DNA from: Aliidiomarina shirensis
Lineage (GTDB): Bacteria > Pseudomonadota > Gammaproteobacteria > Enterobacterales > Alteromonadaceae
NCBI RefSeq assembly: GCF_003987345.1
Contig: NZ_PIPP01000001.1
Coordinates: 558,001 to 622,000, forward strand
Length of the DNA stretch: 64,000 bases
Direction of reading: 5' to 3'
Under the pieces are notes generated by a model. It did not search any database, was not told the origin of the DNA, and saw only the letters and a program-made list of their open reading frames with translations. This document shows positions 27,754-37,734 of this stretch, piece by piece; position 1 is the stretch's first letter, and each line of letters begins with the position of its first letter. The translations under genes and the position numbers were made by a program.

Positions 27754-30700
27754 AATATCAGAACTCAGTGCGCCATTAGCCAGCTTCGCGTTGAAACGGC
27801 CAGTAACGGTATGCATGTTTTTTCTCAGTTTTTTAATTCTAGGCCTAGTGTCCAGCCGCATGCTGCCGTTGGAGAAGTTTCCTGGTATTGATATACCGCA
27901 AATAGTAGTGAACGTGCCCTATCGCAGCTCTACGCCAGCGGAAGTAGAACGTTTGATTACTCGGCCGTTAGAAGAAGCCTTGGCTACCCTGCCCGGTATT
28001 GAAGAAATGCGGTCATCATCCGGTGAAAATGGCGCCGATGTGGTACTTAATTTCGCTTGGAAAGATAGCGTTTCTGCACGCAGTATTGAAGCACGTGAAC
28101 GCGTAGAAAGCATGCGGCACTTGCTACCTGATGATGTTGAGCGGGTTTTTATTTTTCAGTTTAACACCGAAGATATGCCCGTTATGCAACTGCGGATTTC
28201 GAGCGACCAAGATCTGTCGATGGCGTGGGAGCTTCTCAACCGCCAGTTAAAACAGCCGTTGGAGCGTGTTGAAGGTGTCTCGCGCGTTAGCCTTTATGGT
28301 GTCCAACAACGAGAAATCATGATTCGCCTCAACCCCGAATCACTCAGCGCTACCGGCCTTACCGTAAGTGCGATTACAACAATTCTAAATCAAGCGAACT
28401 TCACCATGTCGGCTGGTTACCTAGAAACCGATTACGATCGTATTCTAGTAAAGCCTGCCGGAGAATATCGCAACTTAGATGATATCCGTACCTTGCCTAT
28501 CACCCCTGATTTAACCTTGGGCGACCTTGCCACAGTGAGCTATGAATTGCCGCGCGCAACAGACGGACGCAGCTTTAATCAAAGCTTTGCTATCGGCTTA
28601 GATATATTTAAAGAATCAAGCGCCAACTTGGTTGATGTGGCCCGTGCGGCCAGCCTGCTCATTGATGATGTTTCACGATCACCAGAATTTTCCGGTATCA
28701 ATTTAATGATGATGGATAACACCGCTGAGAGTGTTACCACATCGCTAAGTGATTTGCTCAAAGCGGGTGGTTTCGGCGCCTTGCTATCGATTATTGTGTT
28801 GTATCTGTTTTTGCGTGATTGGCGCACTACTTTGATTATCGTGGTTTCAGTACCTATCGCCATTTGCCTTACCCTTGGCGTCATGTATCTACTCGGGTAT
28901 AGCTTAAATATTCTTTCGATGATGGGATTAATGCTCGCCGTGGGCATGCTCATCGATAACGCTGTGGTGGTTACCGAAAGTATCCAACTTGAGCAACAAG
29001 CAACCGGAAAAATTCAAGACAAAGAAACAGTGATTGCCGGCGCAAGCCGAGTTTCATTAGCGATTATCGCGGGAACATTCACCACAGCAATTGTGTTCTT
29101 ACCAAATATTTTTGGTGAAACCGATCAAATTACTATTTTTCTTGAGCATGTAGCGGTTTCAATTTGTATATCACTACTTGCGTCACTGCTTATCGCGCAA
29201 ACACTGATTCCGATGTTACTTAGCAAAATCAAAATGAAAATATCGGCTGAGCCGCCAAAACCTGGGCGCTTCAAACGCGGGTATTTAAATAGTTTGCGTT
29301 GGTCGCATCGCCATCCCGTGCTCACTACCCTTTTAACGTTACTCATCATGGCTAGCACTTATATACCTAGGTCAAATCTTGGCAACGATGAAACTGACGT
29401 AGCGTATAACGATCGGTTGTTTATTAACTATCACATTACTGACCAATACAAACTCGAGGAAGTTGAGCGTGAAGTCACAGCACTTGAAACCTACTTGTAT
29501 GCCAACAAAGACGAGTTCGAGCTTGAACATGTGTATAGCTATTATACGCCGGGCTACGCTATGTCCACTCTGCTGTTAAAACCTGATCGCACACTTTCTG
29601 TGGCAGAAATTCAACGCCGGGTGCGCGAGAACATGCCACCGCTTCCGCGCAGTGAGCCAGTATTTGGTTTCCGTGGTGGCGATAACAGCGGTGTTCAAAT
29701 CACGCTGCAAGGTCGTTCAACCCAAGAACTAGAAGCGATAGCAGATGATTTAATTCCGGTATTGCAAAGTATTGAAGGTTTGGAAGATGTGCAAACGGCT
29801 ACCAGCAACGCTAAAAACGAACTGCGCATTCGAATCGACCGCGAGCAGGCTGAGCGCTTTGGCTTAAACGCCAATCAAGTTGCCGAACAAATTGGTGTGG
29901 CGCTGCGCGGCAATAACCTACGCTCATTCCGGCATAACCCAGAAGGCGATATGCGTATTCGCGTAATGTTCCCCGAGTATTTCAGCCTTTCACTCCCGGA
30001 ATTACAACGAATGGTAGTGGCTCGCGTTGATAATACGCTCATTCACTTGAATCAAATTGCCAGCATCGAGGAAGTTGAACAGCTCGGTAACATCCGTCGA
30101 TTTGATCGGCAAACAGCCGTACGTATTAACGCTAATTTGAACGAAATCTCCATGTCAGAAGCGCGCACAGCGATTAACAACGTCATGGCGAATGTACAAT
30201 TGCCCGATGGCTACCGCTGGAGCCTCGATGGTGGTTTCCAAGCCCAGCAACGGCAAAACTCAATTATGTTAGTGAATATGCTGTTAGCGGTAGCGATGGT
30301 GTATATGGTGATGGCCGCACTATTTGAATCATTGTTGCTGCCTTCTGCCGTTATTGGTTCGCTTATCTTGGCAATCACCGGTGTATTTTGGGGGCTTTGG
30401 CTTACCGGCAATGGTATTGAAATGATGGCCCTTATCGGCATGCTGATTTTAATGGGGATTGTGGTGAATAACGGCATTGTTTTAGTTGATGCCATAAATC
30501 AGCTCATTGATGAGGGCGTAGCCTTAGAAGAAGCTATTCTTGAAGCGGCCTCTCGTCGCCTGCGCCCGATTTTAATGACCGTAGCGACCACTATTCTCGG
30601 CATGGTTCCGCTTGCATTGGGGGATACCCAGATAGGTGGCGATGGCCCTCCCTACACACCTATGGCCATTACCATTATTAGCGGTTTAGCATTTAGTACA

Positions 30701-30823
30701 CTAACTAGTTTATACTTCGTTCCTCATGCATACAGCCGCCTGTTATACTGGCGCTCGCATTGGGGCATGGTGTGGGAACGTTCAAGCAAACCGCTGCGTA
30801 GCCGAAAACAGCACGCAAACTAA
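27746..30823 (+). CDS. RND efflux permease 2
   Basis: A 1025-residue RND permease, standard length. I use the ATG at 27746, preceded by GGGGG, because the longer frame upstream only reads through the end of permease 1. MLIDNAVVVTES is the TM4 motif with the same Asp-Asn pair as its neighbour. TM1 starts at RPVTVCMFFLSFLILG. The 8-bp overlap with permease 1 means coupled translation, and a heteromeric pump like MdtBC or VmeUV is the obvious model. The proteins are not recent duplicates because they differ widely and only permease 1 has the central insertion. Confidence 0.93.
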   Translation: MSKISELSAPLASFALKRPVTVCMFFLSFLILGLVSSRMLPLEKFPGIDIPQIVVNVPYRSSTPAEVERLITRPLEEALATLPGIEEMRSSSGENGADVVLNFAWKDSVSARSIEARERVESMRHLLPDDVERVFIFQFNTEDMPVMQLRISSDQDLSMAWELLNRQLKQPLERVEGVSRVSLYGVQQREIMIRLNPESLSATGLTVSAITTILNQANFTMSAGYLETDYDRILVKPAGEYRNLDDIRTLPITPDLTLGDLATVSYELPRATDGRSFNQSFAIGLDIFKESSANLVDVARAASLLIDDVSRSPEFSGINLMMMDNTAESVTTSLSDLLKAGGFGALLSIIVLYLFLRDWRTTLIIVVSVPIAICLTLGVMYLLGYSLNILSMMGLMLAVGMLIDNAVVVTESIQLEQQATGKIQDKETVIAGASRVSLAIIAGTFTTAIVFLPNIFGETDQITIFLEHVAVSICISLLASLLIAQTLIPMLLSKIKMKISAEPPKPGRFKRGYLNSLRWSHRHPVLTTLLTLLIMASTYIPRSNLGNDETDVAYNDRLFINYHITDQYKLEEVEREVTALETYLYANKDEFELEHVYSYYTPGYAMSTLLLKPDRTLSVAEIQRRVRENMPPLPRSEPVFGFRGGDNSGVQITLQGRSTQELEAIADDLIPVLQSIEGLEDVQTATSNAKNELRIRIDREQAERFGLNANQVAEQIGVALRGNNLRSFRHNPEGDMRIRVMFPEYFSLSLPELQRMVVARVDNTLIHLNQIASIEEVEQLGNIRRFDRQTAVRINANLNEISMSEARTAINNVMANVQLPDGYRWSLDGGFQAQQRQNSIMLVNMLLAVAMVYMVMAALFESLLLPSAVIGSLILAITGVFWGLWLTGNGIEMMALIGMLILMGIVVNNGIVLVDAINQLIDEGVALEEAILEAASRRLRPILMTVATTILGMVPLALGDTQIGGDGPPYTPMAITIISGLAFSTLTSLYFVPHAYSRLLYWRSHWGMVWERSSKPLRSRKQHAN

Positions 30824-30855
30824 CACGTCCAGTTAGCCCATGTAATTAAATTAAA

Positions 30856-30899
30856 ACCATGTAGCGGCCTGAACATTCAGGGCGCTACATGGTTGTTTT
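30856..30899 (+). terminator. hairpin after RND operon, abutting next ribosome site
   Basis: ACCATGTAGCG and CGCTACATGGT (30856-30866 and 30883-30893) form 11 pairs. After one G-G mismatch, CCTGAA pairs with TTCAGG around a CA turn. TGTTTT follows. It looks like the efflux-operon terminator but ends just before the GGAG of the next gene, so it could also regulate read-through or translation of that gene. Confidence 0.7.
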
Positions 30900-30910
30900 G
30901 GAGTAACCGC

Positions 30911-31768
30911 ATGCCAGTATTAATTTTAATCACTATCGTATGGGCGTTCAGCTTCTCCTTAATAGGAGAGTATTTATCGCGCGATGTTGATGCCTATATT
31001 GCGGTATTCATTCGCATGATTCTGGCTCTGGGATTGTTGCTACCCTTCCTAAAATTAAAAAACGTTTCTGCCCCTATTCGTGTGCGTTTAATGATCATAG
31101 GTGGCATTCAGATCGGCCTGATGTATCTGCTGCTTTATCATGCATTTCTCTATCTTAGCGTGGCAGAAGTATTGCTCTTTACAATTTTCACCCCGCTCTA
31201 CATCACCTTAATTGATGAATTGCTCTTAAACCGAAAACCGTTGCCAAGAATCTGGTGGTTAGCTGCCGCGCTTTCGGTGCTCGGCGCCGGGTTAATTCGC
31301 TATAAAGGCCTGAGTAGCGAATTTATTACCGGGTTCTTGCTCATCCAAGCGGCAAATATTTGCTTTGCTACGGGTCAAGTGGCATACAAACGCTTACCGC
31401 TGGGTAAGGCCAAACAGCAAATTGGCGTGTATGCATTATTCTTCCTTGGTGCCACCCTCGTATCCGGCATTGGTATGCTGTTATTCGCTGATTACAGCCG
31501 TTTACCTAGCACATGGGTACATTGGTCAGTTTTATTATGGTTGGGCTTTGGCGCTTCTGGTGTTGGCTATTTAGCGTGGAGCATTGCCAGTAAAAAAGTA
31601 AACATTGGCCAACTCGCAACAATGAACAATGCCCTGATACCCGCAGGTTTGCTGGTAAACTTCATTTTATGGGGGCAAAACGTGCAATGGGGTTCGCTAA
31701 TTTTTGGCGGCGCCATTATTCTTTTTGCCGTTTGGCTTACCTCACGAAACTCCCTCAGCAAGCCCTAA
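30911..31768 (+). CDS. DMT-superfamily exporter (EamA type)
   Basis: A 285-residue, ten-helix membrane protein made of two EamA repeats (about 5-135 and 145-280). The ATG at 30911 has GGAG seven bases upstream; a TTG six codons earlier is inside the hairpin and is rejected. Conserved features include PLYITLIDELLLNRKPLPRIWWL in the first repeat (split here at about residues 97-119) and the closing IFGGAIILFAVWLTSR helix. Such carriers export amino acids or other metabolites, but this cannot be narrowed. Same strand as the RND operon but separated by the hairpin. Confidence 0.88.
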   Translation: MPVLILITIVWAFSFSLIGEYLSRDVDAYIAVFIRMILALGLLLPFLKLKNVSAPIRVRLMIIGGIQIGLMYLLLYHAFLYLSVAEVLLFTIFTPLYITLIDELLLNRKPLPRIWWLAAALSVLGAGLIRYKGLSSEFITGFLLIQAANICFATGQVAYKRLPLGKAKQQIGVYALFFLGATLVSGIGMLLFADYSRLPSTWVHWSVLLWLGFGASGVGYLAWSIASKKVNIGQLATMNNALIPAGLLVNFILWGQNVQWGSLIFGGAIILFAVWLTSRNSLSKP

Positions 31769-31826
31769 GCAAAGGCGCCTCTTGATTGCGCTAGTTCTGC
31801 TTCTACTGTATCCTTGCCGCTGTTTT

Positions 31827-31848
31827 GAAAGGTTCATTTGAGCCTTTC
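31827..31848 (+). promoter_or_regulatory. leader hairpin upstream of rhlE
   Basis: GAAAGGTTCA and TGAGCCTTTC pair over ten positions (one G-U) around two bases, about 60 bp before the rhlE ATG. A T run does not follow, so it is more likely a leader structure than a terminator. Confidence 0.45.
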
Positions 31849-31908
31849 GCAGCGGGCGGAGCCAAGACATTCTCAGCGCTCGCACTCACCAAAGAGATTT
31901 TGTATTTA

Positions 31909-33177
31909 ATGAGTTTTGCTTCTCTGGGCCTTTGCGCCACTATTCTCGAAGCCTTGCAAGCCGAAGGCTATACCACGCCAACACCAATTCAAGAACAAGC
32001 TATTCCCGCAGTGCTCGCGCGCCGCGATGTAATGGCCGCTGCGCAAACCGGTACAGGAAAAACAGCTGGTTTCACCTTGCCGATGTTGGAAATCCTAAAA
32101 GATGGCGAACGCGCAAAGCCAAATGAAGCGCGCGTGCTGATTCTTACCCCTACCCGCGAGCTAGCGGCACAAGTGGGCGAAAGCGTTGAAACCTACGCAA
32201 AAGGCTTAAAATTAAGCTCTGCGGTTGTGTTTGGTGGCGTGAAAATCAATCCACAAATGATGAAACTGCGCCGAGGCGTTGATATTTTAGTGGCTACCCC
32301 AGGCCGCTTGCTCGATCTTTATCAGCAAAACGCAGTACGCTTTCCAAAGTTAGAAATTCTTGTTTTAGATGAAGCCGATCGCATGCTCGATATGGGCTTT
32401 ATTCATGATATCAAGCGCATCATCAAAGCCTTGCCACCGAAACGTCAGAATTTGTTGTTTTCCGCCACATTCTCGGATGAGATTCGTGATCTCGCAAAAG
32501 GCTTAGTGAACGATCCAGTAGAAATATCGGTAAGCCCGCGCAACACCACTGCTGAGCGTGTTGAACAGGTTATTTATCCGGTTTTAAAAGCGGATAAACC
32601 AAATATGCTCATGGCCTTGTTGCGCCAACTGGATCTGCCTCAGGTGCTGGTATTTAGCCGTACCAAACATGGCGCAAATCGGTTAGTTAAGCAGCTCGAT
32701 AAAGGCGGCTTTCTAGCTACCGCTATTCATGGTAACAAAAGCCAAGGCGCGCGTACCAAAGCCCTGCACGAATTTAAAACCGGTAAGGTACAAATTCTCG
32801 TAGCCACTGATATTGCGGCACGCGGCCTCGATATTGATCAGCTGCCATTTGTAGTGAACTATGATCTCCCCCAAGTTGCGGAAGATTACGTTCACCGTAT
32901 CGGCCGCACGGGCCGCGCAGGTGCCAGTGGTAATGCGATTTCGCTGGTTGAAGGCGATGAAGTGAAACTGCTTAAGGCTGTTGAACGCTTAATTAAACAA
33001 GAGATTCCACAGCAATATTTAGAAGGCTTTACCAAAGTTGATTTATCCAAAGCCAAGCCAGCGCCTAAACCCGCACGGGGTGGCCAGCAACGCGGTGGCC
33101 GTGCTCAAGGTTCAGGAAGGCCTGGTGGTTCCGGTGGTGCTCGCTCGGGTAACCGTAGCCAAGGCGGAAGAAGCTAA
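31909..33177 (+). CDS. rhlE: DEAD-box RNA helicase, RhlE-like
   Basis: A 422-residue ATP-dependent RNA helicase. I start at the ATG at 31909, giving MSFASLGL as in RhlE; the frame continues 84 bp upstream without support. Motifs in order: Q motif [13 protein letters not shown], motif I AQTGTGKT, Ia [33 protein letters not shown] and [10 protein letters not shown]. The C-terminal 40 residues are Arg/Gly/Ser/Gln-rich, an RNA-binding low-complexity tail. It remodels rRNA or mRNA, often at low temperature. Followed by a Rho-independent terminator. Confidence 0.95.
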   Translation: MSFASLGLCATILEALQAEGYTTPTPIQEQAIPAVLARRDVMAAAQTGTGKTAGFTLPMLEILKDGERAKPNEARVLILTPTRELAAQVGESVETYAKGLKLSSAVVFGGVKINPQMMKLRRGVDILVATPGRLLDLYQQNAVRFPKLEILVLDEADRMLDMGFIHDIKRIIKALPPKRQNLLFSATFSDEIRDLAKGLVNDPVEISVSPRNTTAERVEQVIYPVLKADKPNMLMALLRQLDLPQVLVFSRTKHGANRLVKQLDKGGFLATAIHGNKSQGARTKALHEFKTGKVQILVATDIAARGLDIDQLPFVVNYDLPQVAEDYVHRIGRTGRAGASGNAISLVEGDEVKLLKAVERLIKQEIPQQYLEGFTKVDLSKAKPAPKPARGGQQRGGRAQGSGRPGGSGGARSGNRSQGGRS

Positions 33178-33278
33178 GGCAATCGCTAGCAAGCAACCGG
33201 CTTTTACTTTAACACGCACTTTTGCGCTTGCATTTTAGTAAAATAAACGCCATAAATAGAGTATACGTTTTATTCAAG

Positions 33279-33306
33279 CCGCCTGATTTAATCGGGCGGT
33301 TTTTTA
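33279..33306 (+). terminator. rhlE terminator
   Basis: CCGCCTGAT (33279-33287) pairs with ATCGGGCGG (33291-33299), three-base loop, followed by seven T. Confidence 0.9.
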
Positions 33307-33397
33307 TTATGCCTATGGCTTATCGCCTTTGTAACTAACAGCCTAAACCAGCATGCAATTTGGCAACACTCAGCAGTGCTGCCTTTGGAGAATTAGA

Positions 33398-33814
33398 ATG
33401 CCAGAACCAAATGTTCAACCAACACTTATTTTATCTGAGCTCGATGTTATTCGAATTGAATCACTGATTGAAAAAACGCCCGGCTTAAGCAAGCAAGTAG
33501 CGGCGCTAGAAACTGAACTAGGGCGAGCAAAAGTAGTGAAGCCGCAAGAAATTCCGGCTGACGTCGTCACCATGAATTCGCGCGTGCGTTTTCGCATTGT
33601 AGAAACCAACAAAGAATTCGAAAAAACCTTGGTGTACCCAAAAGATCTTGCTAACGTTGCGGAAAGCATTTCAATTTTTGCACCCATCGGTAGCGCTATT
33701 CTCGGCGTGCGCGTGGGCGAAACCATTGAATGGCCAACTCAACATGGTTTAAGCCACGTTGAAGTAATTGATATTGTATTTCAGCCGGAGCGTGATGGTG
33801 ATTTCACCAGCTAA
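33398..33814 (+). CDS. rnk: regulator of nucleoside diphosphate kinase (Rnk)
   Basis: A 138-residue GreA/GreB-C-domain family protein. The ATG at 33398 has GGAG seven bases upstream. The N-terminal short coiled coil (about 12-45) is followed by DVVTMNSRVRFR and an FKBP-like GreA_GreB domain (APIGSAILGVRVGETIEW, then HVEVIDIVFQPE). These agree closely with E. coli Rnk, which binds RNA polymerase near the secondary channel and influences nucleotide pools. Single gene between two terminators. Confidence 0.93.
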   Translation: MPEPNVQPTLILSELDVIRIESLIEKTPGLSKQVAALETELGRAKVVKPQEIPADVVTMNSRVRFRIVETNKEFEKTLVYPKDLANVAESISIFAPIGSAILGVRVGETIEWPTQHGLSHVEVIDIVFQPERDGDFTS

Positions 33815-33826
33815 TTTTTTACTATT

Positions 33827-33852
33827 AAAGCCTCTTTTTCAGAGGCTTTTTC
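33827..33852 (+). terminator. rnk terminator
   Basis: AAAGCCTCT (33827-33835) pairs with AGAGGCTTT (33841-33849), five-base loop, then T-rich tail. The downstream lipoprotein gene begins almost within it. Confidence 0.88.
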
Positions 33853-33854
33853 TT

Positions 33855-34589
33855 GTGTTTAAGAATGATTTTTTGAGTGCAGAACGCCGCAGTGTTGGAA
33901 GAACCCGCTTATCAGCAGGGTTAGTAATAACCGCTGCTTTTATAGCAAGCGGCTGCAGCACTCCAACGCTGTACCTCACCACTGAGGGATATAGCGAAGC
34001 GCAGCAAGCGGAGCTTCGCAAGCAATTGGAAACGCTCGATTATGCTGTGGAAACAACCCGCATCGAGATACCCGAGGCCTTCCCTGATACCACGATTTCC
34101 GTTAATCCGGCATTTAGCGATATTCAATTTCTCGAGCGCTTAGAGGCGTTACTCGAAGATAAAACTCAAGCTTCAGTGCACAGCATGCGTTTTGGTGAAG
34201 GCAACCACGCCTATTTTGGTAAAAACATCGGTATTTATGTTCGCAATCCAGAATCGCAACAACAACGTTTCGCAAACCCGTTTCTACGCAGTACCCAATG
34301 CCCACAACAAGATGGTTTACTGAAAATTAGTAACGATGGCAGCTTTCAACTCGAATTCGTTTATTACGCCGATGATGAGCAAAACCTACATTATTTAAAT
34401 GGCCTTTGGCGCTGGCATGAATCAACTTTAAGCTTAGTGTTTTCCGATGGTTCTGAACAACACCTGCAACACCGCCGTAGCGAAGTAGCCACCTATCAAG
34501 GCATGCGCCCCACCGATATTTATACGCCAATCCATGACCATTCCGAAGCGATTGTAAACTGTGCTTATCAAGTTATTCACATGCGCTAA
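33855..34589 (+). CDS. hypothetical lipoprotein
   Basis: An unrecognised exported lipoprotein of about 244 residues. The open frame extends further 5' through the rnk stop and terminator, so I choose the GTG at 33855, nine bases after AGAGG inside the terminator stem; a TTG at 33873 is the alternative. A basic n-region and hydrophobic stretch lead to the lipobox IASGC (Cys about 34). The mature part has an N-terminal alpha/beta region (EAQQAELRKQLETLDYAVE) and a C-terminal beta-rich region with FQLEFVYYADDEQNLHYLNG. No catalytic motif is seen. It is convergent with sbcC, 7 bp apart. Confidence 0.65.
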   Translation: MFKNDFLSAERRSVGRTRLSAGLVITAAFIASGCSTPTLYLTTEGYSEAQQAELRKQLETLDYAVETTRIEIPEAFPDTTISVNPAFSDIQFLERLEALLEDKTQASVHSMRFGEGNHAYFGKNIGIYVRNPESQQQRFANPFLRSTQCPQQDGLLKISNDGSFQLEFVYYADDEQNLHYLNGLWRWHESTLSLVFSDGSEQHLQHRRSEVATYQGMRPTDIYTPIHDHSEAIVNCAYQVIHMR

Positions 34590-34596
34590 CGGCGCG

Positions 34597-37500
34597 CTAT
34601 CGCCCGCTCACCCTCGCCTGATTAACCAGTTGCGTGCGACTACCTGTTTGATGGCGTAATACATCAATCCGATCGGGCAAACGCTCCTTCAGTTCACGCA
34701 CATGCGAAATAATACCGATAGTTCGACCATGAGCGCGAAGCTCGGCCAAAACCGCAATTGCAGCATCTAACGCATGCTCATCAAGGCTTCCAAACCCCTC
34801 ATCAATGAAGAGTGTTTCTAAACGAATACCACCGGCGTAACTTTGCACCACATCGGAAAGGCCAAGCGCTAATGCCAGTGCCGCCATAAAACTTTCCCCC
34901 CCAGACAAAGTGTTCACCGGCCGCGTTCGCCCGGTATACGCATCGTCCACCACAAGGTTCAGGCCCGCAGCCGAGCGTTTATCGGCCACGTAGAGATCAC
35001 GGCGCAATAAGTATCGCCCCCCCGACATTTTATCCAAGCGCACCGAAGCTTCGTGCAACACATCATCAAGCAAAATGCTAAGTACAAAACGGTGTAAGGT
35101 TAAGCGCTGAGAATTGTTCCCTGCAACCGCATCTGCCAATGTACCCAATACCTGATAACGCTCAGATAATTCAGCACTATTGGCTTCTTTCGCTTTTAAA
35201 CGTTGCGCTATATTCTGTAAGGTTTGGTATTCATTATTGAGTTGCTGCATCTTTTCCAACGCCGCGCTCACATTTTCCTCTAGCTCCTTTAGCTCGGCAT
35301 TTAATGTATCGAGCGCGGGGCGGTCTTTGCCCTTAATCGCCTGCGCTAATTCCGCCAACAACGTAGCATTGTGTTGTGCACTTTGTTGCCACTCTTGCAC
35401 CTGCATACTGTATTGCTGTTCTTGCTCTGCGGTAAGTTGCGCCTGCGCGAACGCCTCTGCATCGGCAAACTCACTCGCCTGCAAAGCCTCTAACCACGCT
35501 TTATCGGCCTTCACTACGTTTGCTTCCAGCTCTTCACGCTGCATTTGCGTTTGCTTCAACCCAGCCTCTGCACTGCTAACATTCTGGCCCGCCTGCTCTT
35601 GTGCTTGGCGCGCGTGCTCGAGATCTCCTTCAATATTTGCGATAACGTCGTTAATATCCGCTATTTTCTGCTCTATTTGTACCGAATTACGTCCATCTTC
35701 AGGAAGATCGCGTTCTAGTTCTTGTACCCGGATTGTATTTGCTTCTGCCGCATGAGCCGCTGATTGCAAAGCGCTTTGGGCGAATTGCTGTTGCTTACGA
35801 AGCTCCTCAAGCTCGCTTCGGATTTCCCGAAAACGCAGCTTTTGCTGCTGTAAACCCTGCTTTTGCTGCGCATTTTTCTCGGCTTGCCGCTGCAACACAT
35901 CACGCTCTTGCTGAAGTGCGCTAATATCCTGCTCAGCAGCCTCGCCCAGCGCTACTTGCAATACCTTAATGCGTTTGTGTTCAGTACTCAGCTCAGTGTT
36001 CACTTGCAATAGCGTCTGCTCAATACTGCCCAGTGTTTCTCGCTGCTGGGCAGTATTTGCTTGCGCTGCTTCAACTGTTTCTTGTTCTACAACTAGTGCG
36101 TTGTTCGCTTGCTCGTGCGCCAGTGCCGGATGTTCCAAACTACCGCACACCATGCAAGGTTCACCATCGGCTAAATCCCGTGAAAGCAGCAAAGCCTGGC
36201 TTAAGTGCCAACCTCTAACCGCCTGCTTTTCTTCGCGTTCAGCGGCTTGCAATTGCTTACGTGCGGAATCAACCTCAGCCTGAACGCTAGATTGCTTTGT
36301 TTTAAGCTGCTTCTCACGTTCTTGGTGCTGGCTAAGCTCTTGGCGCTGAGCTATTTTCGGCTCTAATTGCGCGAGCTTAACGGCAATATTGTCCTGCCCC
36401 ACAATCAGCGCTTCTTGCGCATCAATGGCCTTTTCAACCGCTCTATATTCGGTGTTGGCTTCAGCAAGTTTGGCGTCACTCACCTCCGCACTTTCCTGTG
36501 CTTGTTGCTTGCGTTTATCAAGTAATGCTTGCTCGCTTAGAGCCTGCTGTAATTTTTGTGCATCTATCAAAGCTCGCTTCAAAGGCCCAAGTTGCTCACG
36601 CAATTCCGGCAGCTCGTTCGCTTTTTGCTGCGCCTTTTCGTATGCTTTGCGCGCTTGCGAATGCTCGGTTTGCGCTTTTTTTGCAGCTACTACAGCTTCA
36701 GTTTCAGTACGTTCGATGCGTTTTAGCGCATGGCGTTGATCTGCCACACGCTGCCACATTGGTTGAATTTTCGCAGCATTCTTGCCGCGCGCTAGTAACT
36801 TCTCAAGTTCAGCCATAGCTTGTTTTTGCTTATCTAGCGCTTCCTTTTCACTCAATAACTCTTCATGTCGCGTAAACTGTTTTTCCAGCTCGGAGGCGCG
36901 ATCAAGGTTACGTGCAGCTTCAACATATCGCTGATTTATGCGTTTGTGCTCAACTTCAGCCGCTTCTCTGGGCGCTTCTGCAGCTGCCAACAGAGCGGCT
37001 AATTGCTGCTCTCGTGCAATAAAATCGCCGCTTTCATCGGTAACATCCGCAGTAATGCCAGCTTCCAAATAGATAGCCGAAATTTCCTCTTTTACCCGGC
37101 TATATTGGCTTTGCAGTGCTTTCGCTTTTACCCGAAAACCCTCTTCAATCAGCTGGTATCGTTGGGTTTGGAATAAACTCGCAAACACTTCTTCACGCTG
37201 CGTAGAATTGGCAGTAAGCAGTTCACGAAACTTCCCTTGCGGCAATACAACAACTTGCCGAAACTGCTTTGCATTTAAGCCTATTAGCTGATTCACGTAC
37301 TCATCGAGCTCGCGAATTTTCTTATCCACCAATAACTTTCTCGACCATTCTTGCGGTGGGAGCCCTGCATCTTCTTCGAGCAACCAAATACTGCCACTGG
37401 CATTCCGTTGGGTTACGCCCTCGCCGCGTAACTTTGCCAATGTTTGTGTGGGTAAACGCTCAATGCGATAAACCTTATCGGCCAAACGGAAAATAAAACA

Positions 37501-37734
37501 CAGCAAGGTTTCAGTACTCGAATCAGCGTGATCACAGCGCATTTGCTCGCCACTTCTATCACCCGTGGTTTCGCCATAAAGCGCATAACTAATGCCATCA
37601 AGTAAGCTTGTTTTGCCCGCACCAGTAGGCCCATTAATCAAAAAAAGTGGATTCTCACCCAGCTCCGTAAACGGCACTTCTTCGGTGCCTGCAAATGGCC
37701 CGAATGCTTGCATTTTTAAATACAACGGCTTCAT
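34597..37734 (-). CDS. sbcC: SbcC nuclease ATPase subunit
   Basis: A 1045-residue SMC/Rad50-like ATPase. The N terminus has Walker A GPTGAGKTSLLDG near residue 35. Long Gln/Ala/Glu-rich coiled coils follow, interrupted by the zinc hook CMVCG near residue 527. The C-terminal half carries the ABC signature LSGGESFMAALALALG and Walker B LFIDEGFGSLD. With SbcD it opens DNA hairpins and trims double-strand-break ends at replication forks. The start overlaps the sbcD stop by 4 bp, giving coupled expression. Length and motif order are typical. Confidence 0.97.
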   Translation of the reverse strand: MKPLYLKMQAFGPFAGTEEVPFTELGENPLFLINGPTGAGKTSLLDGISYALYGETTGDRSGEQMRCDHADSSTETLLCFIFRLADKVYRIERLPTQTLAKLRGEGVTQRNASGSIWLLEEDAGLPPQEWSRKLLVDKKIRELDEYVNQLIGLNAKQFRQVVVLPQGKFRELLTANSTQREEVFASLFQTQRYQLIEEGFRVKAKALQSQYSRVKEEISAIYLEAGITADVTDESGDFIAREQQLAALLAAAEAPREAAEVEHKRINQRYVEAARNLDRASELEKQFTRHEELLSEKEALDKQKQAMAELEKLLARGKNAAKIQPMWQRVADQRHALKRIERTETEAVVAAKKAQTEHSQARKAYEKAQQKANELPELREQLGPLKRALIDAQKLQQALSEQALLDKRKQQAQESAEVSDAKLAEANTEYRAVEKAIDAQEALIVGQDNIAVKLAQLEPKIAQRQELSQHQEREKQLKTKQSSVQAEVDSARKQLQAAEREEKQAVRGWHLSQALLLSRDLADGEPCMVCGSLEHPALAHEQANNALVVEQETVEAAQANTAQQRETLGSIEQTLLQVNTELSTEHKRIKVLQVALGEAAEQDISALQQERDVLQRQAEKNAQQKQGLQQQKLRFREIRSELEELRKQQQFAQSALQSAAHAAEANTIRVQELERDLPEDGRNSVQIEQKIADINDVIANIEGDLEHARQAQEQAGQNVSSAEAGLKQTQMQREELEANVVKADKAWLEALQASEFADAEAFAQAQLTAEQEQQYSMQVQEWQQSAQHNATLLAELAQAIKGKDRPALDTLNAELKELEENVSAALEKMQQLNNEYQTLQNIAQRLKAKEANSAELSERYQVLGTLADAVAGNNSQRLTLHRFVLSILLDDVLHEASVRLDKMSGGRYLLRRDLYVADKRSAAGLNLVVDDAYTGRTRPVNTLSGGESFMAALALALGLSDVVQSYAGGIRLETLFIDEGFGSLDEHALDAAIAVLAELRAHGRTIGIISHVRELKERLPDRIDVLRHQTGSRTQLVNQARVSGR

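Noticed and set aside
35180-35755. 191-residue plus-strand ORF
   Set aside because: It is antisense within sbcC and has a Ser/Cys/Ala/Leu-rich composition expected from a coiled-coil gene read backwards.
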